Part shown: in pieces, positions 44,822 to 53,081 of the stretch
Position numbering within the stretch: the first letter of the stretch is position 1
How the letters are laid out: each line of letters opens with the position of its first letter
Source of the DNA: Histidinibacterium aquaticum
GTDB lineage: Bacteria > Pseudomonadota > Alphaproteobacteria > Rhodobacterales > Rhodobacteraceae
Assembly (NCBI RefSeq): GCF_008710275.1
Contig: NZ_VYQE01000002.1
Coordinates: 62,001 to 126,000, forward strand
Direction: 5' to 3'
Length of the DNA: 64,000 nt
Notes under the pieces: generated by a model
Database searches by the model: none
What the model was told of the DNA's origin: nothing
What the model saw: the letters and a program-made list of their open reading frames with translations, nothing else
Translations under genes and position numbers: made by a program

Positions 44822-45615
44822 GGCACTGTCAGAAGAACCGCTTGAGCGGGGCAGGGGGCGGACCTAGCCTCCCCGGATGACCCAGCCAAGTCCGTTCCGC
44901 TACTTCAAGACCAGCCCCGAGATCATCCGTCTCGCGGTGATGCTCTATGTCCGGTTTCCGCTATCGTTGCGCAATGTCGAGGACCTGCTGCATGAACTTG
45001 GCATAGAGGTCAGTCACGAGACGGTCCGCTACTGGTGGAACCGGTTCGGTCCCATGTTCGCAGCCGAAGTCAGAAAGCGCCGCATCCAGGCTCTGAAGGC
45101 GAGCCGGTGGAGCTGGCACCTCGACGAGGTCTTCGTGAAGATCAACGGCAAGACGCACTACCTCTGGCGGGCCGTGGATCAAGAGGGAGAGGTCCTTTTG
45201 CGCGATCGGGCCTCGGCACTGAAATTCCTTAAGAAGCTGATGAAGGGGCACGGGACAGCCGACGAGATCGTCACAGACCGGCTCCGCTCCTACGGCGCCG
45301 CGATGAAGGAGCTTCAGGTTACTGGTCACCGGACCGATAGGCGCTGGATCAACAACCGCGCAGAGAACTCACACCTGCCGTTCCGACGACGAGAGCGCGC
45401 GATGCTGCGCTTCCGCCGAATGCGAAGTCTACAGAAGTTCGCCTCGGTCCACGCCTCCGTCTTCAACCACTTCAACCATCAGCGCAGTCTCTGCAGCCGA
45501 TCCCACTTCAAGCAGTCCCGCGACGCTGCACTCGACGAGTGGCGGGGTCTCTGCGACGCCTGACCCTTCGCCTTCCGGGACACCAGAGACCGTTTCGCAT
45601 TTGTCTGACAGCACC
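44822..45615 (+). mobile_element. IS6-family insertion sequence, copy 2 (intact)
   Basis: 794 bp with terminal repeats GGCACTGTCAGA (left) and GGTGCTGTCAGA (right, inward). The 8-bp flanks CTCTGAAG and GCCAAGGA differ, so no target-site duplication. Together with copy 3 in the same orientation 1.96 kb away it forms a direct-repeat pair of the IS26 pseudo-compound kind. Confidence 0.92.
44877..45563 (+). CDS. IS6-family transposase
   Basis: 228 residues. DDE residues are all present: HLDEVF, VTDRLRSY and NRAENSH. A helix-turn-helix-like N-terminal part (LRNVEDLLHELGIEVSHETV) is followed by the RNase-H-like core. It lacks the seven-residue ESVVTRR-type insertion present in the copies at 36547 and 47635. 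Likely active. Confidence 0.94.
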   Translation: MTQPSPFRYFKTSPEIIRLAVMLYVRFPLSLRNVEDLLHELGIEVSHETVRYWWNRFGPMFAAEVRKRRIQALKASRWSWHLDEVFVKINGKTHYLWRAVDQEGEVLLRDRASALKFLKKLMKGHGTADEIVTDRLRSYGAAMKELQVTGHRTDRRWINNRAENSHLPFRRRERAMLRFRRMRSLQKFASVHASVFNHFNHQRSLCSRSHFKQSRDAALDEWRGLCDA

Positions 45616-45970
45616 GCCAAGGACCCCTAGCTCAGTTACCCTACAACTTCTTGTCCGTAGTCTGGCCCCATTTTCCGGGGGGTAGCCGGGCATGATCCTG
45701 ACTGAGACGCACTGCGCCTTGCAGCTCACGGCCGATTTGGGCGGTGGTCTCACTTGCGCGCTGCGGCCGGTGCGCTTTCCCTGTTTTGTGGCGATCTACA
45801 GGGAAATCACACCAAGATCCTCGGAACCCAGAAAGGTGGAGGCCGATTCCTGACCTCACACCAATGGCTTAGACGTGATTTCCCTAAGCAGACGAACAGG
45901 GAAGTTTTTTCTCAGAACAGGGAAAGAATTTTGCCTGAGCAGGGATGCCTGCAGCGCTCGGCGATGGCAC
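45616..45970. repeat. Gene-free flank of the recombinase with AGGGAA-type repeats
   Basis: No gene. AGGGAAATCAC (45800-45810) recurs inverted as GTGATTTCCCT (45875-45885), 64 bp apart. Further ACAGGGAA motifs occur at about 45896-45903 and 45917-45924. Short repeats of this sort next to a large serine recombinase may be parts of its recombination site, which is inference. Confidence 0.5.
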
Positions 45971-47579
45971 TCAGGCTGCCAGTCCGACAGCCCGTTCCTG
46001 GTCTGTCCAGTCGAAGGGGAGCGGGCTATTGAGCAGCCGCTCGAGCGTCATCTCGACGGGCTGTGTTCCGGCGATTACGGCGACCTGGATTCGCGGGGAC
46101 AGCATGGCGAGCGGAAGGAGCTTCGCGACGTAGCGGGGGCCGACATTCTCCTGTCGAGCGATCTGCGCCAAAGAGACTCCATCGCGGATCGAGGTGGCCC
46201 ACCGATGGGCCATTCTGAGGGCCCGAAGAAGTGTGGCATCGGGGGTGGACTGCAGTTCTCCAACCACGATGCGCGTCTCCTGACCGCGGCGGCGATACTG
46301 GAGCGGCAGGGCGATCGTTAGGCTCTCGCGTTCGATCTCTTCTTCCTTGAGGTCGAGCGCCGCCGCGAGTGCGGTCCCGTCAAGACGAATTGTGATCTGA
46401 CCAGTTGCAAGCGTCACGCCGTCGATGAGCCTGGCGAGGGCCTGTCCAGGATCGGTTCGCAAATTCGCCGCATAAGCAGTGGCGCGCTCGGAGAGGGACT
46501 GGCTCGCCACGGCATCGCTCGGTGTTGCCAGTCTGTGGCGCTCACCGGCGGCTTGGATGTGCCCGGCGACGATTTCTGTCACTCGCCGCTCTAGCTCAAT
46601 TGCAGGTATTCGCAGGGCGTTCGGATCAGGGCCACCCGAGATCAGGCGATTGGAGACGTAGTATCGGTAGCGCCGATCTCCTCGTTGAACATGAGTCGGT
46701 GTAAGCCTGTCCCCGGTCCCGTCCCGAAGCTTGCCCTTCAAGAGCGCGCTATCCGCGGCGACCTGTTTTCCGTTTGGGCCGCGCCTGCGCTGGCCCCGCT
46801 CGCCAAGCCGGTCCTGGACGGTCTTCCAGAGGTCGTCATCGACAATCGCGGGGTGCTGGGCTGGCCAGGTTGTGTCCTTGTGACGGATGCGTCCGACATA
46901 GACGGGGTTGCGGAGGATGTGATGAATCTGCCCGCGGCTAAGGGGGCCTCGGCCTCCCCCGCTCGAGTTCCCCGAGGCAGACCGCCGCCGCTTGGACAAG
47001 AGGCCCCGATCTGCCGCGGCGCGAGCCACGGCGTTCAGACAGCCATGTTCAGCATAGAGGTTGAAGAGGGCTCGGATGGTCACCGCTTCCGCCTCGTTCG
47101 GGACCAGTTGGCGAACCTGGGGGTCCGGATGGGGATCGTATCCCAGTGGTGGCAACCCGCCCATCCAGAGCCCCTTTCTTTTGGAGGCCGCGAGCTTGTC
47201 ACGGATGCGTTCTGCCGTGACCTCGCGCTCGAACTGCGCGAAGGACAAGAGCATGTTGAGGGTCAGCCGCCCCATCGAGGAGGAGGTGTTGAACGCCTGG
47301 GTGACCGAGACGAAGGAGCAGGACGCGGCCTCGAGACTTTCGACAAGCTTGGCGAAGTCGGCAAGCGATCGCGTCAGCCGGTCGATCTTGTAGACGACGA
47401 CCATGTCGATCCGGCCGGCCTCGATCTCGGCCACCAAGCGCTGCTGGGCAGGGCGGTTGAGGGTCCCGCCGGAGACACCGCCATCGTCGAAGCGGGCTTT
47501 AACCAGCGACCAACCTTCGTGCTTCTGGCTTGCGATGTAGGCCGCGCAGGCTTCGTGCTGGGCGTCGAGGGAGTTGAAC
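45971..47579 (-). pseudogene. Large serine recombinase, N-terminally truncated by IS6
   Basis: About 535 native residues, beginning at SLDAQHEACAAYIASQ, which is normally residue 20-30 of the resolvase domain. The first strand, with the catalytic Ser in the YxRxS motif, has been replaced by IS6 copy 3: the 23 residues in front of it in the open frame are translated IS sequence. Kept parts: rest of the resolvase domain (DDGGVSGGTLNRPA, VVYKIDRLTRSL, LSFAQFEREVTAERIRDK), the recombinase domain (LPPLGYDPHPDP, RNPVYVGRIRH), a zinc-ribbon-like/coiled-coil region, and a long C-terminus. Without the Ser it cannot cut DNA. It is a former integrase of a mobile element. Confidence 0.9.
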
Positions 47580-48391
47580 GGTACTGTCAAAAGAACCGCT
47601 TGAGCAGGGCAGGGGGCGGACTTAGCCTCCCCGGATGACCCAGCCAAGCCCGTTCCGCTACTTCAAGACGAGCCCCGCGATCATACGCCTGGCGGTGATG
47701 CTCTATGTCCGGTTTCCGCTCTCGCTGCGCAATGTCGAGGATCTGCTGCATGAGCGGGGGATCGAGGTCAGCCACGAGACGGTCCGCTACTGGTGGAACC
47801 GGTTCGGCCCCATGTTCGCAGCCGAAGTCAGAAAGCGCCGCATCCAGGCGCTAAAGGCGAGCCGGTGGAGCTGGCACCTCGACGAGGTCTTCGTGAAGAT
47901 CAACGGCAAGACGCACTACCTCTGGCGGGCCGTGGATCACGAGGGCGAGGTTCTCGAGAGCGTGGTGACGAGACGACGTGATCGGGCCGCTGCACTGAAA
48001 TTCATGAAGAAGCTGATGAGGCGGTACGGGACAGCCGACGAGATCGTCACAGACCGGCTCCGCTCCTACGGCGCCGCGATGAAGGAGCTTCAGGTTACTG
48101 GTCACCGGACCCAAGGGCGCTGGATCAACAACCGCGCAGAGAACTCACACCTGCCATTCCGACGACGAGAGCGTGCGATGCTGCGCTTCCGGCAAATGCG
48201 AAGTCTACAGAAGTTCGCCTCGGTCCACGCCTCCGTCTTCAACCACTTCAACCATCAGCGCAGTCTCTCCAGCCGAACCCACTTCAAGCAGTCCCGCGAC
48301 GCCGCGCTCGCCGAGTGGCGGGGGCTCTGCGACGCCTGACCCTGCGCGTTCCGGGACAACAGAGACCGTTTCGCATTTGTCTGACAGCACC
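47580..48391 (+). mobile_element. IS6-family insertion sequence, copy 3
   Basis: 812 bp. The left repeat is slightly different (GGTACTGTCAAAAG) from copies 1 and 2; the right repeat TGACAGCACC ends at 48391. Flanking 8-bp sequences AGTTGAAC and CGATGCGC do not match. It joins the cut recombinase gene on the left to an ABC-ATPase tail on the right, so it sits at a deletion or cointegrate junction. Confidence 0.92.
47635..48339 (+). CDS. IS6-family transposase (long variant)
   Basis: 234 residues, six more than copy 2, owing to an ESVVTRR insertion after HEGEVL. DDE residues intact (HLDEVF, VTDRLRSY, NRAENSH). Likely active. The same variant type as the truncated copy at 36547. Confidence 0.94.
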   Translation: MTQPSPFRYFKTSPAIIRLAVMLYVRFPLSLRNVEDLLHERGIEVSHETVRYWWNRFGPMFAAEVRKRRIQALKASRWSWHLDEVFVKINGKTHYLWRAVDHEGEVLESVVTRRRDRAAALKFMKKLMRRYGTADEIVTDRLRSYGAAMKELQVTGHRTQGRWINNRAENSHLPFRRRERAMLRFRQMRSLQKFASVHASVFNHFNHQRSLSSRTHFKQSRDAALAEWRGLCDA

Positions 48392-48533
48392 CGATGCGCC
48401 CTTCACCGTCAGCCTTCCGGGCGTGCACCGCTCCGACGAAGTGGCGGGGCGGACGTCCCTCCGCCCCTCCGGTGCCGTTCACCTGTTCTCTCCCGAAAGC
48501 GGCGAGCGCCTGGGGCCGGTTCGTATCGGCTAG
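48392..48533 (+). pseudogene. C-terminal fragment of a sugar-type ABC ATPase (TOBE domain)
   Basis: The frame reads DAPFTVSLPGVHRSDEVAG, then LRPSGAVHLFSPESGERLG and VRIG before TAG at 48531-48533. The LRPSGAVHLF block with the following acidic turn is typical of the TOBE end of MalK/UgpC-like ATPases. The gene upstream has been removed by IS6 copy 3. No other transporter parts remain here. Confidence 0.7.
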
Positions 48534-48603
48534 AGGCGGCTCGAGGCTGGCCCGGTGCTCGGCCTCCTTCCAGTTCGTCCGATCGGCTCCGTTCTTTGCC
48601 CGG

Positions 48604-48776
48604 GGCGCTGTCAGTGGAACGTGGCTTGAGCGGGCCCAGGTGCACTGTCAGGAGAACTCCTTGAGCGAGTCAGGGAGGGGAGACCTTAGTCTCTATGGAT
48701 GACCCAACGAACACCATTCCGCTACTTCAATCCGCTACTCCTCGCCCGGTGGTTTTTGACAGTTCGTCGGACCTGA
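48604..48776 (+). mobile_element. Two diverged IS6 left-end remnants in tandem
   Basis: GGCGCTGTCAGTGGAAC (from 48604, then GGCTTGAGCGGG) and TGCACTGTCAGGAGAAC (from 48641, then TTGAGCGAGTCAGGG) both match the IS6 left terminus with its inner CTTGAGCGGGG. The second still has the transposase start MTQRTPFRYFN at 48699, after which similarity stops. They belong to related but different IS6 elements. The remaining 48534-48904 shows no gene. Confidence 0.7.
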
Positions 48777-48873
48777 GAGTGGGTGCCAATCGGTGGTGAA
48801 GCTCCGACCTAGGGTTCTGTCCCACCCGAATTCACTTGCGCGCAAGCCATGACTTCGTCATGTTTTCATTATG

Positions 48874-48887
48874 CGAACAAATGTCCG
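48874..48887. promoter_or_regulatory. Second copy of the IclR-type operator
   Basis: CGAACAAATGTCCG matches 12 of 14 bases of the palindrome CGAACATATGTTCG at 61321-61334. It lies 17 bp before the start of the NAD-kinase-like/GcvP operon, just downstream of a CATTAT that can serve as a -10 element (48867-48872). Also nearby: palindrome CTTGCGCGCAAG (48835-48846) and hairpin CATGAC/GTCATG (48848-48862). Confidence 0.6.
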
Positions 48888-48904
48888 GATAGCTTCGGAG
48901 CGAG

Positions 48905-49990
48905 TTGGTGGCGCGGCTAGGGTTGATCATTAACCCGGTGGCGGGTCTCGGCGGTGCAATGGGCCGCAAGGGCAGCGATGAACCCGACATCGCCGTTCGT
49001 GCGAGCGTTGAGGGTCGGCTGTCGCAGTCTCCGGAGCGGGCGGCTCGGGCGCTCGACACCTTTCGCGTGGGGTGTTCCGTTGAGGTCTTGGCGGGACCAG
49101 TTCTGCCCCCACGCGGCGAGGTGACGCCGGTGGGCCCCGCCACGTTGCTCGGCACGGCGGCGGACACCGAGGCATGTGTCCGAGAAATGCAGGGCAAGGT
49201 GGACCTCATCCTCTTCGCCGGCGGAGACGGAACGGCGCGCGACATCTGCGCCGCCAACAGCGGCGGCATCCCGATCCTCGGCATCCCCTCCGGCGTCAAG
49301 ATGCACTCCGGGGTCTTTGCCCGGAGCCCCGAGAGAGCGGGGCGGCTGGCGGCGGATTTCCTGACAGACCCGTTGCGCCGCACCGAGATGGTGGAGGTCC
49401 TCGATCTCGACGAGGAAGAGCGTAGGGCCGGTCGTCTTTCGGCCCGGCTCTACACCGTCGCGCGGACCCCGCTGAACCGCCGGGGGGATCGGCAGAATCC
49501 GAAAGCGGGCAGCAGCGACACTGTCGGGGAGATGGACGGCGCGATCGCCGCCTATTTGCGGGCGATGAAGACGGAGACGCTCTACCTGCTGGGGCCGGGC
49601 GCGACGATGAAGGTGCTCAAGGACCGGCTCGGCGGCGGCTCATTGCTGGGGGTGGACCTCGCCGAAGGGGGGCGGATCACCGGCATCGACCTCGACGAGC
49701 ACACGCTGATCGAGCGTGTCGCCGGCCGCAAGGTGCGTATCGTGGTGACCGTCGTCGGCGGGCAGGGCTTCGTGCTCGGACGCGGCAACCAGCAGATTTC
49801 TCCAGCGGTCTTGCGGGCGGCCGGCATGCCTCGGATCGACGTGATCTGCGGCGCGGACAAGTTGGCGGGGCTGAACCCGCAGGAACTGACGATCGACACG
49901 GGTGACCCGGCGCTTGACAGCCGGCTTTCGGGATACTGGCCGGTGATCACCGGGCCGGGCCGAAGCCTCGTCATGCGGGTGGTGGCCTGA
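48905..49990 (+). CDS. ATP-NAD kinase-family (AcoX-like) protein
   Basis: 361 residues of the NAD kinase/diacylglycerol kinase superfamily. LGLIINPVAGLGG at the N-terminus, nucleotide motif FAGGDGTARD (the GGDG signature) near residue 100, and GIPSGVKMHSGVFA. AcoX-like members sit in catabolic operons and have no firmly assigned role. 22 bp before gcvPA, in the same operon. The IclR-type site lies just in front of it, so it leads the operon. Confidence 0.85.
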   Translation: MVARLGLIINPVAGLGGAMGRKGSDEPDIAVRASVEGRLSQSPERAARALDTFRVGCSVEVLAGPVLPPRGEVTPVGPATLLGTAADTEACVREMQGKVDLILFAGGDGTARDICAANSGGIPILGIPSGVKMHSGVFARSPERAGRLAADFLTDPLRRTEMVEVLDLDEEERRAGRLSARLYTVARTPLNRRGDRQNPKAGSSDTVGEMDGAIAAYLRAMKTETLYLLGPGATMKVLKDRLGGGSLLGVDLAEGGRITGIDLDEHTLIERVAGRKVRIVVTVVGGQGFVLGRGNQQISPAVLRAAGMPRIDVICGADKLAGLNPQELTIDTGDPALDSRLSGYWPVITGPGRSLVMRVVA

Positions 49991-50012
49991 GAGAACAATG
50001 AAGGAGAGGCAC

Positions 50013-51392
50013 ATGAAGGCGCATCCATGGATGGCGAATTCCGGCGGATCGGCAAAGGAGGAGATGCTGGCCGCCCTGGGGGTCAAGGACATCGAGGAAC
50101 TCTTCGTCCAGATTCCCGAAGATCACCGGATGGAGCGGCCCTTGGACCTTCCGCCGCAACTCGCGTCGGAAGTCGCTCTGTCGCGGCACCTCGACGATCT
50201 GATGGGCAAGAACATGGTGTTCGAGCAGAGCGCCTGTTTCCGCGGCGCGGGCGCCTGGCCGCACTACGTGCCGGCGATCTGCGACGAGGTGGTGGGCCGC
50301 TACGAGTGGCAGACCTCGGTCTTCGGATCGCCCACCTCCGACCACGGGCGCAACCAGGCCTGGTTCGAGTTCACCAGCCAGATCGGCGCCCTGGTGGAAT
50401 TGGATTTCGTCGGCCTGCCCGTCTATTCATGGGGCTGCGCCGTGGGGCACGGGGTGCGGATGGCCGCGCGCATGACCGGCAGGCGCAAGGTGGTCGTGCC
50501 CGAGGTTATGGACCCCGAGCGGCGCATGGTGCTCGAGACCTATTGCGAGCCCACCGAGATGGCCCGTCACATCCAGATCGCGACGGTAAAAGTGGGCGCG
50601 GATGGCTGCATCGACCGCGCCGATCTCAAGGCCAAGTTGGACGGCGCCGGTGCGCTCTACTTCGAGACGCCTGGCTATCACGGGGTGATCGATGCCGACC
50701 CTGGTGAGCTTTGCGCCCTGGCGCGTGAGGCGGGCGCCGAGGCGATTGTCGGGGTCGATCCGCTATCGCTGGGCCTGCTTGAGGCGCCGGGTGCATACGG
50801 CGCCACGATTGCCGTGGGACCGACCCAGCCTTTGGGCGTCCACATGTACGCAGGCGGCGGGGTCGGGGGCTTCATCGCGAGCCTCGACGACGAGCGCTAC
50901 GCCCACGAATACAATACTCTGAATGTCTCGATCTCCGAGACGCGGGAGCCGGGAGAGCTCGGCTTCGGCCTCGCGCTATTTCACCAGACATCCTACGGGA
51001 TGCGTGAGGAAGGCAAGGATTGGACCGGCAACTCGGTCTATCTCTGGGCCCTCGCGAATGCCACCTACATGAGCGCCTTGGGCCCGGAAGGATTTGCCGA
51101 GATCGGTCGGCTGATCATGGCCCGCTCGACCGCGACGGCGCAGGCGCTGGATGCCCTCGATGGGGTCTCGGTCGATCTCTCGCGCCCGGTGTTCAAGGAG
51201 TTCGTCGCGACCTTCGACAAACCGGTATCGCAAGTGAACGCAGCGCTGAGGGCCAAAGGCCTTCTCGGACCGAAGGACCTGACCGGAGAGCCGGGCGTCA
51301 GCGGAAACGCGGCCCTCTTCTGCGTGACCGAGGTGCATACCAAAACCGATATCGACCAGCTGGTCGCAGCCGTAAAGGAGGCCCTGGCATGA
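50013..51392 (+). CDS. gcvPA: Glycine decarboxylase P-protein-like, subunit 1
   Basis: 459 residues from ATG 50013 (AAGGAG 6 nt upstream; ATG 49998 is an alternative). It matches the N-terminal half of the split P protein: MLAALGVKDIEELFVQIPE, RPLDLPPQLASEVALSRHLDDL, FRGAGAWPHYVPAI, FEFTSQIGALVELDF. This half helps form the active site and binds no PLP Lys itself. Alphaproteobacteria normally have one fused GcvP with gcvT and gcvH beside it; here neither H nor T is present in the cluster. Overlaps gcvPB by 4 nt. Confidence 0.88.
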   Translation: MKAHPWMANSGGSAKEEMLAALGVKDIEELFVQIPEDHRMERPLDLPPQLASEVALSRHLDDLMGKNMVFEQSACFRGAGAWPHYVPAICDEVVGRYEWQTSVFGSPTSDHGRNQAWFEFTSQIGALVELDFVGLPVYSWGCAVGHGVRMAARMTGRRKVVVPEVMDPERRMVLETYCEPTEMARHIQIATVKVGADGCIDRADLKAKLDGAGALYFETPGYHGVIDADPGELCALAREAGAEAIVGVDPLSLGLLEAPGAYGATIAVGPTQPLGVHMYAGGGVGGFIASLDDERYAHEYNTLNVSISETREPGELGFGLALFHQTSYGMREEGKDWTGNSVYLWALANATYMSALGPEGFAEIGRLIMARSTATAQALDALDGVSVDLSRPVFKEFVATFDKPVSQVNAALRAKGLLGPKDLTGEPGVSGNAALFCVTEVHTKTDIDQLVAAVKEALA

Positions 51393-52933
51393 CTGCGTCC
51401 CTCAAGAACTATCTCGAGAATTCCAATGGCTACCACGCCGCAAAGTGGTCCGAGCCGGTGGTCATGGAGATGACCGGCACCGGACGTCGCGGCGTCGTTT
51501 TCGAAGACGCGCCGGCGCCGAAGCTGCCGGGCAAGGCTGCGCGCAAGAATGCCCCGGTCCTTCCGGAGGTCACGGAGCACGACGCTCTCCGTCACTACCT
51601 GCACCTCAGCCAGATGACCCTTGGCATGATGGGCGTGTCGCTCTTCGGAACCTGCACGATGAAGTACAATCCCCGGATCGGGGAGCGGGCCACGTCCGAG
51701 CACCTGAAGAAGTTGCACCCGCTGCAGGAGGCTGAGACGCTGCAGGGGGTGCTCGAGCTCTACGACAACTTCAGCGACTTCCTCTGCGAGGTCAGCGGTA
51801 TGGACCAGTTCATCTTCCAGGCTGGCGGCGGGGCTGACGCGGCCTATACCCATGCCTGCCTGACACGGGCCTACCATGCATCGCGCGGAGAGCTGCAGCA
51901 GCGCGACCAGATTATCACGACGATCCAGACGCATCCCTGCTCTCCGGCGACGGCCAACACGGCAGGCTTCGAGGTGATCACTCTCAGCCTGGAGGAGAAT
52001 GGCTATCCGTCCATCGAGCAACTGAAGTCCGTCGTCGGCCCGCGCACCGCCGCGCTGATGGTTAACAATCCTGATGACATGGGCATCTACAACCCGGATA
52101 TCAAAGAGTGGGTGAAGATCGTCCACGAGGCTGGCGGGCTCTGCTTCTACGACCATGCCAACTTCAACGGCGTGATGAGCCGGTTGCGAGCCCGAGAGCT
52201 GGGCTTCGACGCCTGCATGTTCATGCTGCACAAGACCTTCGGTGCGCCGAAGGGCGGAGGAGGGCCCGCCGTGGGCGCTTACGGCTGTGCAGAGCATCTC
52301 GTCCCCTTCCTGCCGGCCCCCGTGGTGAAGAAGGATGGTGACAGCTACGTGCTGGACGAGGATCGTCCGCAGAGCATCGGCCGTGTGCGAGAGTTCTGGG
52401 GCAACGCGCCCCAGGTGATGAAGGCCTATGCCTGGGCCCGCGCCATGGGCGCGGAGGGGCTGCGAGAGGCGGCGGACATTTCTGTGCTGGCCAACAACTA
52501 CATGGACTGGCGACTCGGCAAGACGAAGGGCGTCAGCCGATCCAACCCCGGCATCGACGCGCCGCGGATGGAGATGACACGCCACTCGGTCGACCAGGTC
52601 ACGCAGGACACCGGCTGCACGGTCTTCGAGATCTCTAACCGGATGACCGACTTTGGCATCGACGCGCTCTGGCTGAGCCACGAGCCCTGGCTAGTCCCCG
52701 AGCCCTTCACGCCCGAGGCGGGCGAGCTCTGGTCGAAGGAGGACATCGACTACTGGATCGACGTCCTCGAACACGTGATCGCGGAGGCTTACGAAGACGC
52801 TGACTTGGTCAAGACCGCGCCCCATAACGGGCCGATCAAGGCGCTGACCTCCGCGCTGGACGAGCCAAGCGTCTGGGCCACGACCTGGCGCGCCTACGAG
52901 CGCAAGCACCCAAGCAAGATCGCGGCAGAATAG
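51389..52933 (+). CDS. gcvPB: Glycine decarboxylase P-protein-like, subunit 2 (PLP subunit)
   Basis: 514 residues from ATG 51389 (ATGA overlap with gcvPA). PLP-binding half of the split P protein: GTCTMKYNPRIGE, MDQFIFQAGGGADAAYTH, VNNPDDMGIYNPDIKEW, YDHANFNGVMS, and Schiff-base Lys in LHKTFGAPKGGGGPAVGAYG. The pair decarboxylates an amino acid and normally passes aminomethyl to lipoyl-GcvH. Since no H or T partner is nearby, a housekeeping H protein or a different acceptor would be needed. Ends in front of a strong terminator. Confidence 0.9.
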   Translation: MTASLKNYLENSNGYHAAKWSEPVVMEMTGTGRRGVVFEDAPAPKLPGKAARKNAPVLPEVTEHDALRHYLHLSQMTLGMMGVSLFGTCTMKYNPRIGERATSEHLKKLHPLQEAETLQGVLELYDNFSDFLCEVSGMDQFIFQAGGGADAAYTHACLTRAYHASRGELQQRDQIITTIQTHPCSPATANTAGFEVITLSLEENGYPSIEQLKSVVGPRTAALMVNNPDDMGIYNPDIKEWVKIVHEAGGLCFYDHANFNGVMSRLRARELGFDACMFMLHKTFGAPKGGGGPAVGAYGCAEHLVPFLPAPVVKKDGDSYVLDEDRPQSIGRVREFWGNAPQVMKAYAWARAMGAEGLREAADISVLANNYMDWRLGKTKGVSRSNPGIDAPRMEMTRHSVDQVTQDTGCTVFEISNRMTDFGIDALWLSHEPWLVPEPFTPEAGELWSKEDIDYWIDVLEHVIAEAYEDADLVKTAPHNGPIKALTSALDEPSVWATTWRAYERKHPSKIAAE

Positions 52934-52940
52934 TGTTATC

Positions 52941-52980
52941 GAAGCCGGCGGGTCCGTGCGCGGACCCGCCTGTCGGCTTC
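52941..52980 (+). terminator. Long hairpin after gcvPB
   Basis: GAAGCCG (52941-52947) and CGGCTTC (52974-52980) enclose an inner perfect 9-bp stem GCGGGTCCG/CGGACCCGC (52948-52956, 52961-52969). It starts 7 bp after the gcvPB stop and probably stabilises the message or acts with the next hairpin. Confidence 0.6.
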
Positions 52981-52992
52981 GCGACGACTGAG

Positions 52993-53027
52993 GACGCGGA
53001 CCACAGCGGTCCGCGTCTTCTTGTTTT
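52993..53027 (+). terminator. Rho-independent terminator of the gcvPAB operon
   Basis: GACGCGGACC (52993-53002) pairs with GGTCCGCGTC (53008-53017), a perfect 10-bp stem with a 5-nt loop, followed by TTCTTGTTTT. A textbook intrinsic terminator on the plus strand. Confidence 0.85.
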
Positions 53028-53081
53028 CGGTGGAGGAATATATCCTGCTGTCGTGCACGGACAGCGGCCGGGCCGGTCTGC

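Noticed and set aside
44822-48391. Composite transposon carrying an accessory gene between IS6 copies 2 and 3
   Set aside because: The two direct copies do form a pair, but the only gene between is the truncated recombinase and no outer target duplication exists. There is no functional passenger.
51065-52681. Long minus-strand frame (538 codons) opposite gcvPA/gcvPB
   Set aside because: It is the shadow of GC-rich codons of the real genes, with no ribosome-binding site and no recognisable domain. The plus strand carries clear GcvP motifs.
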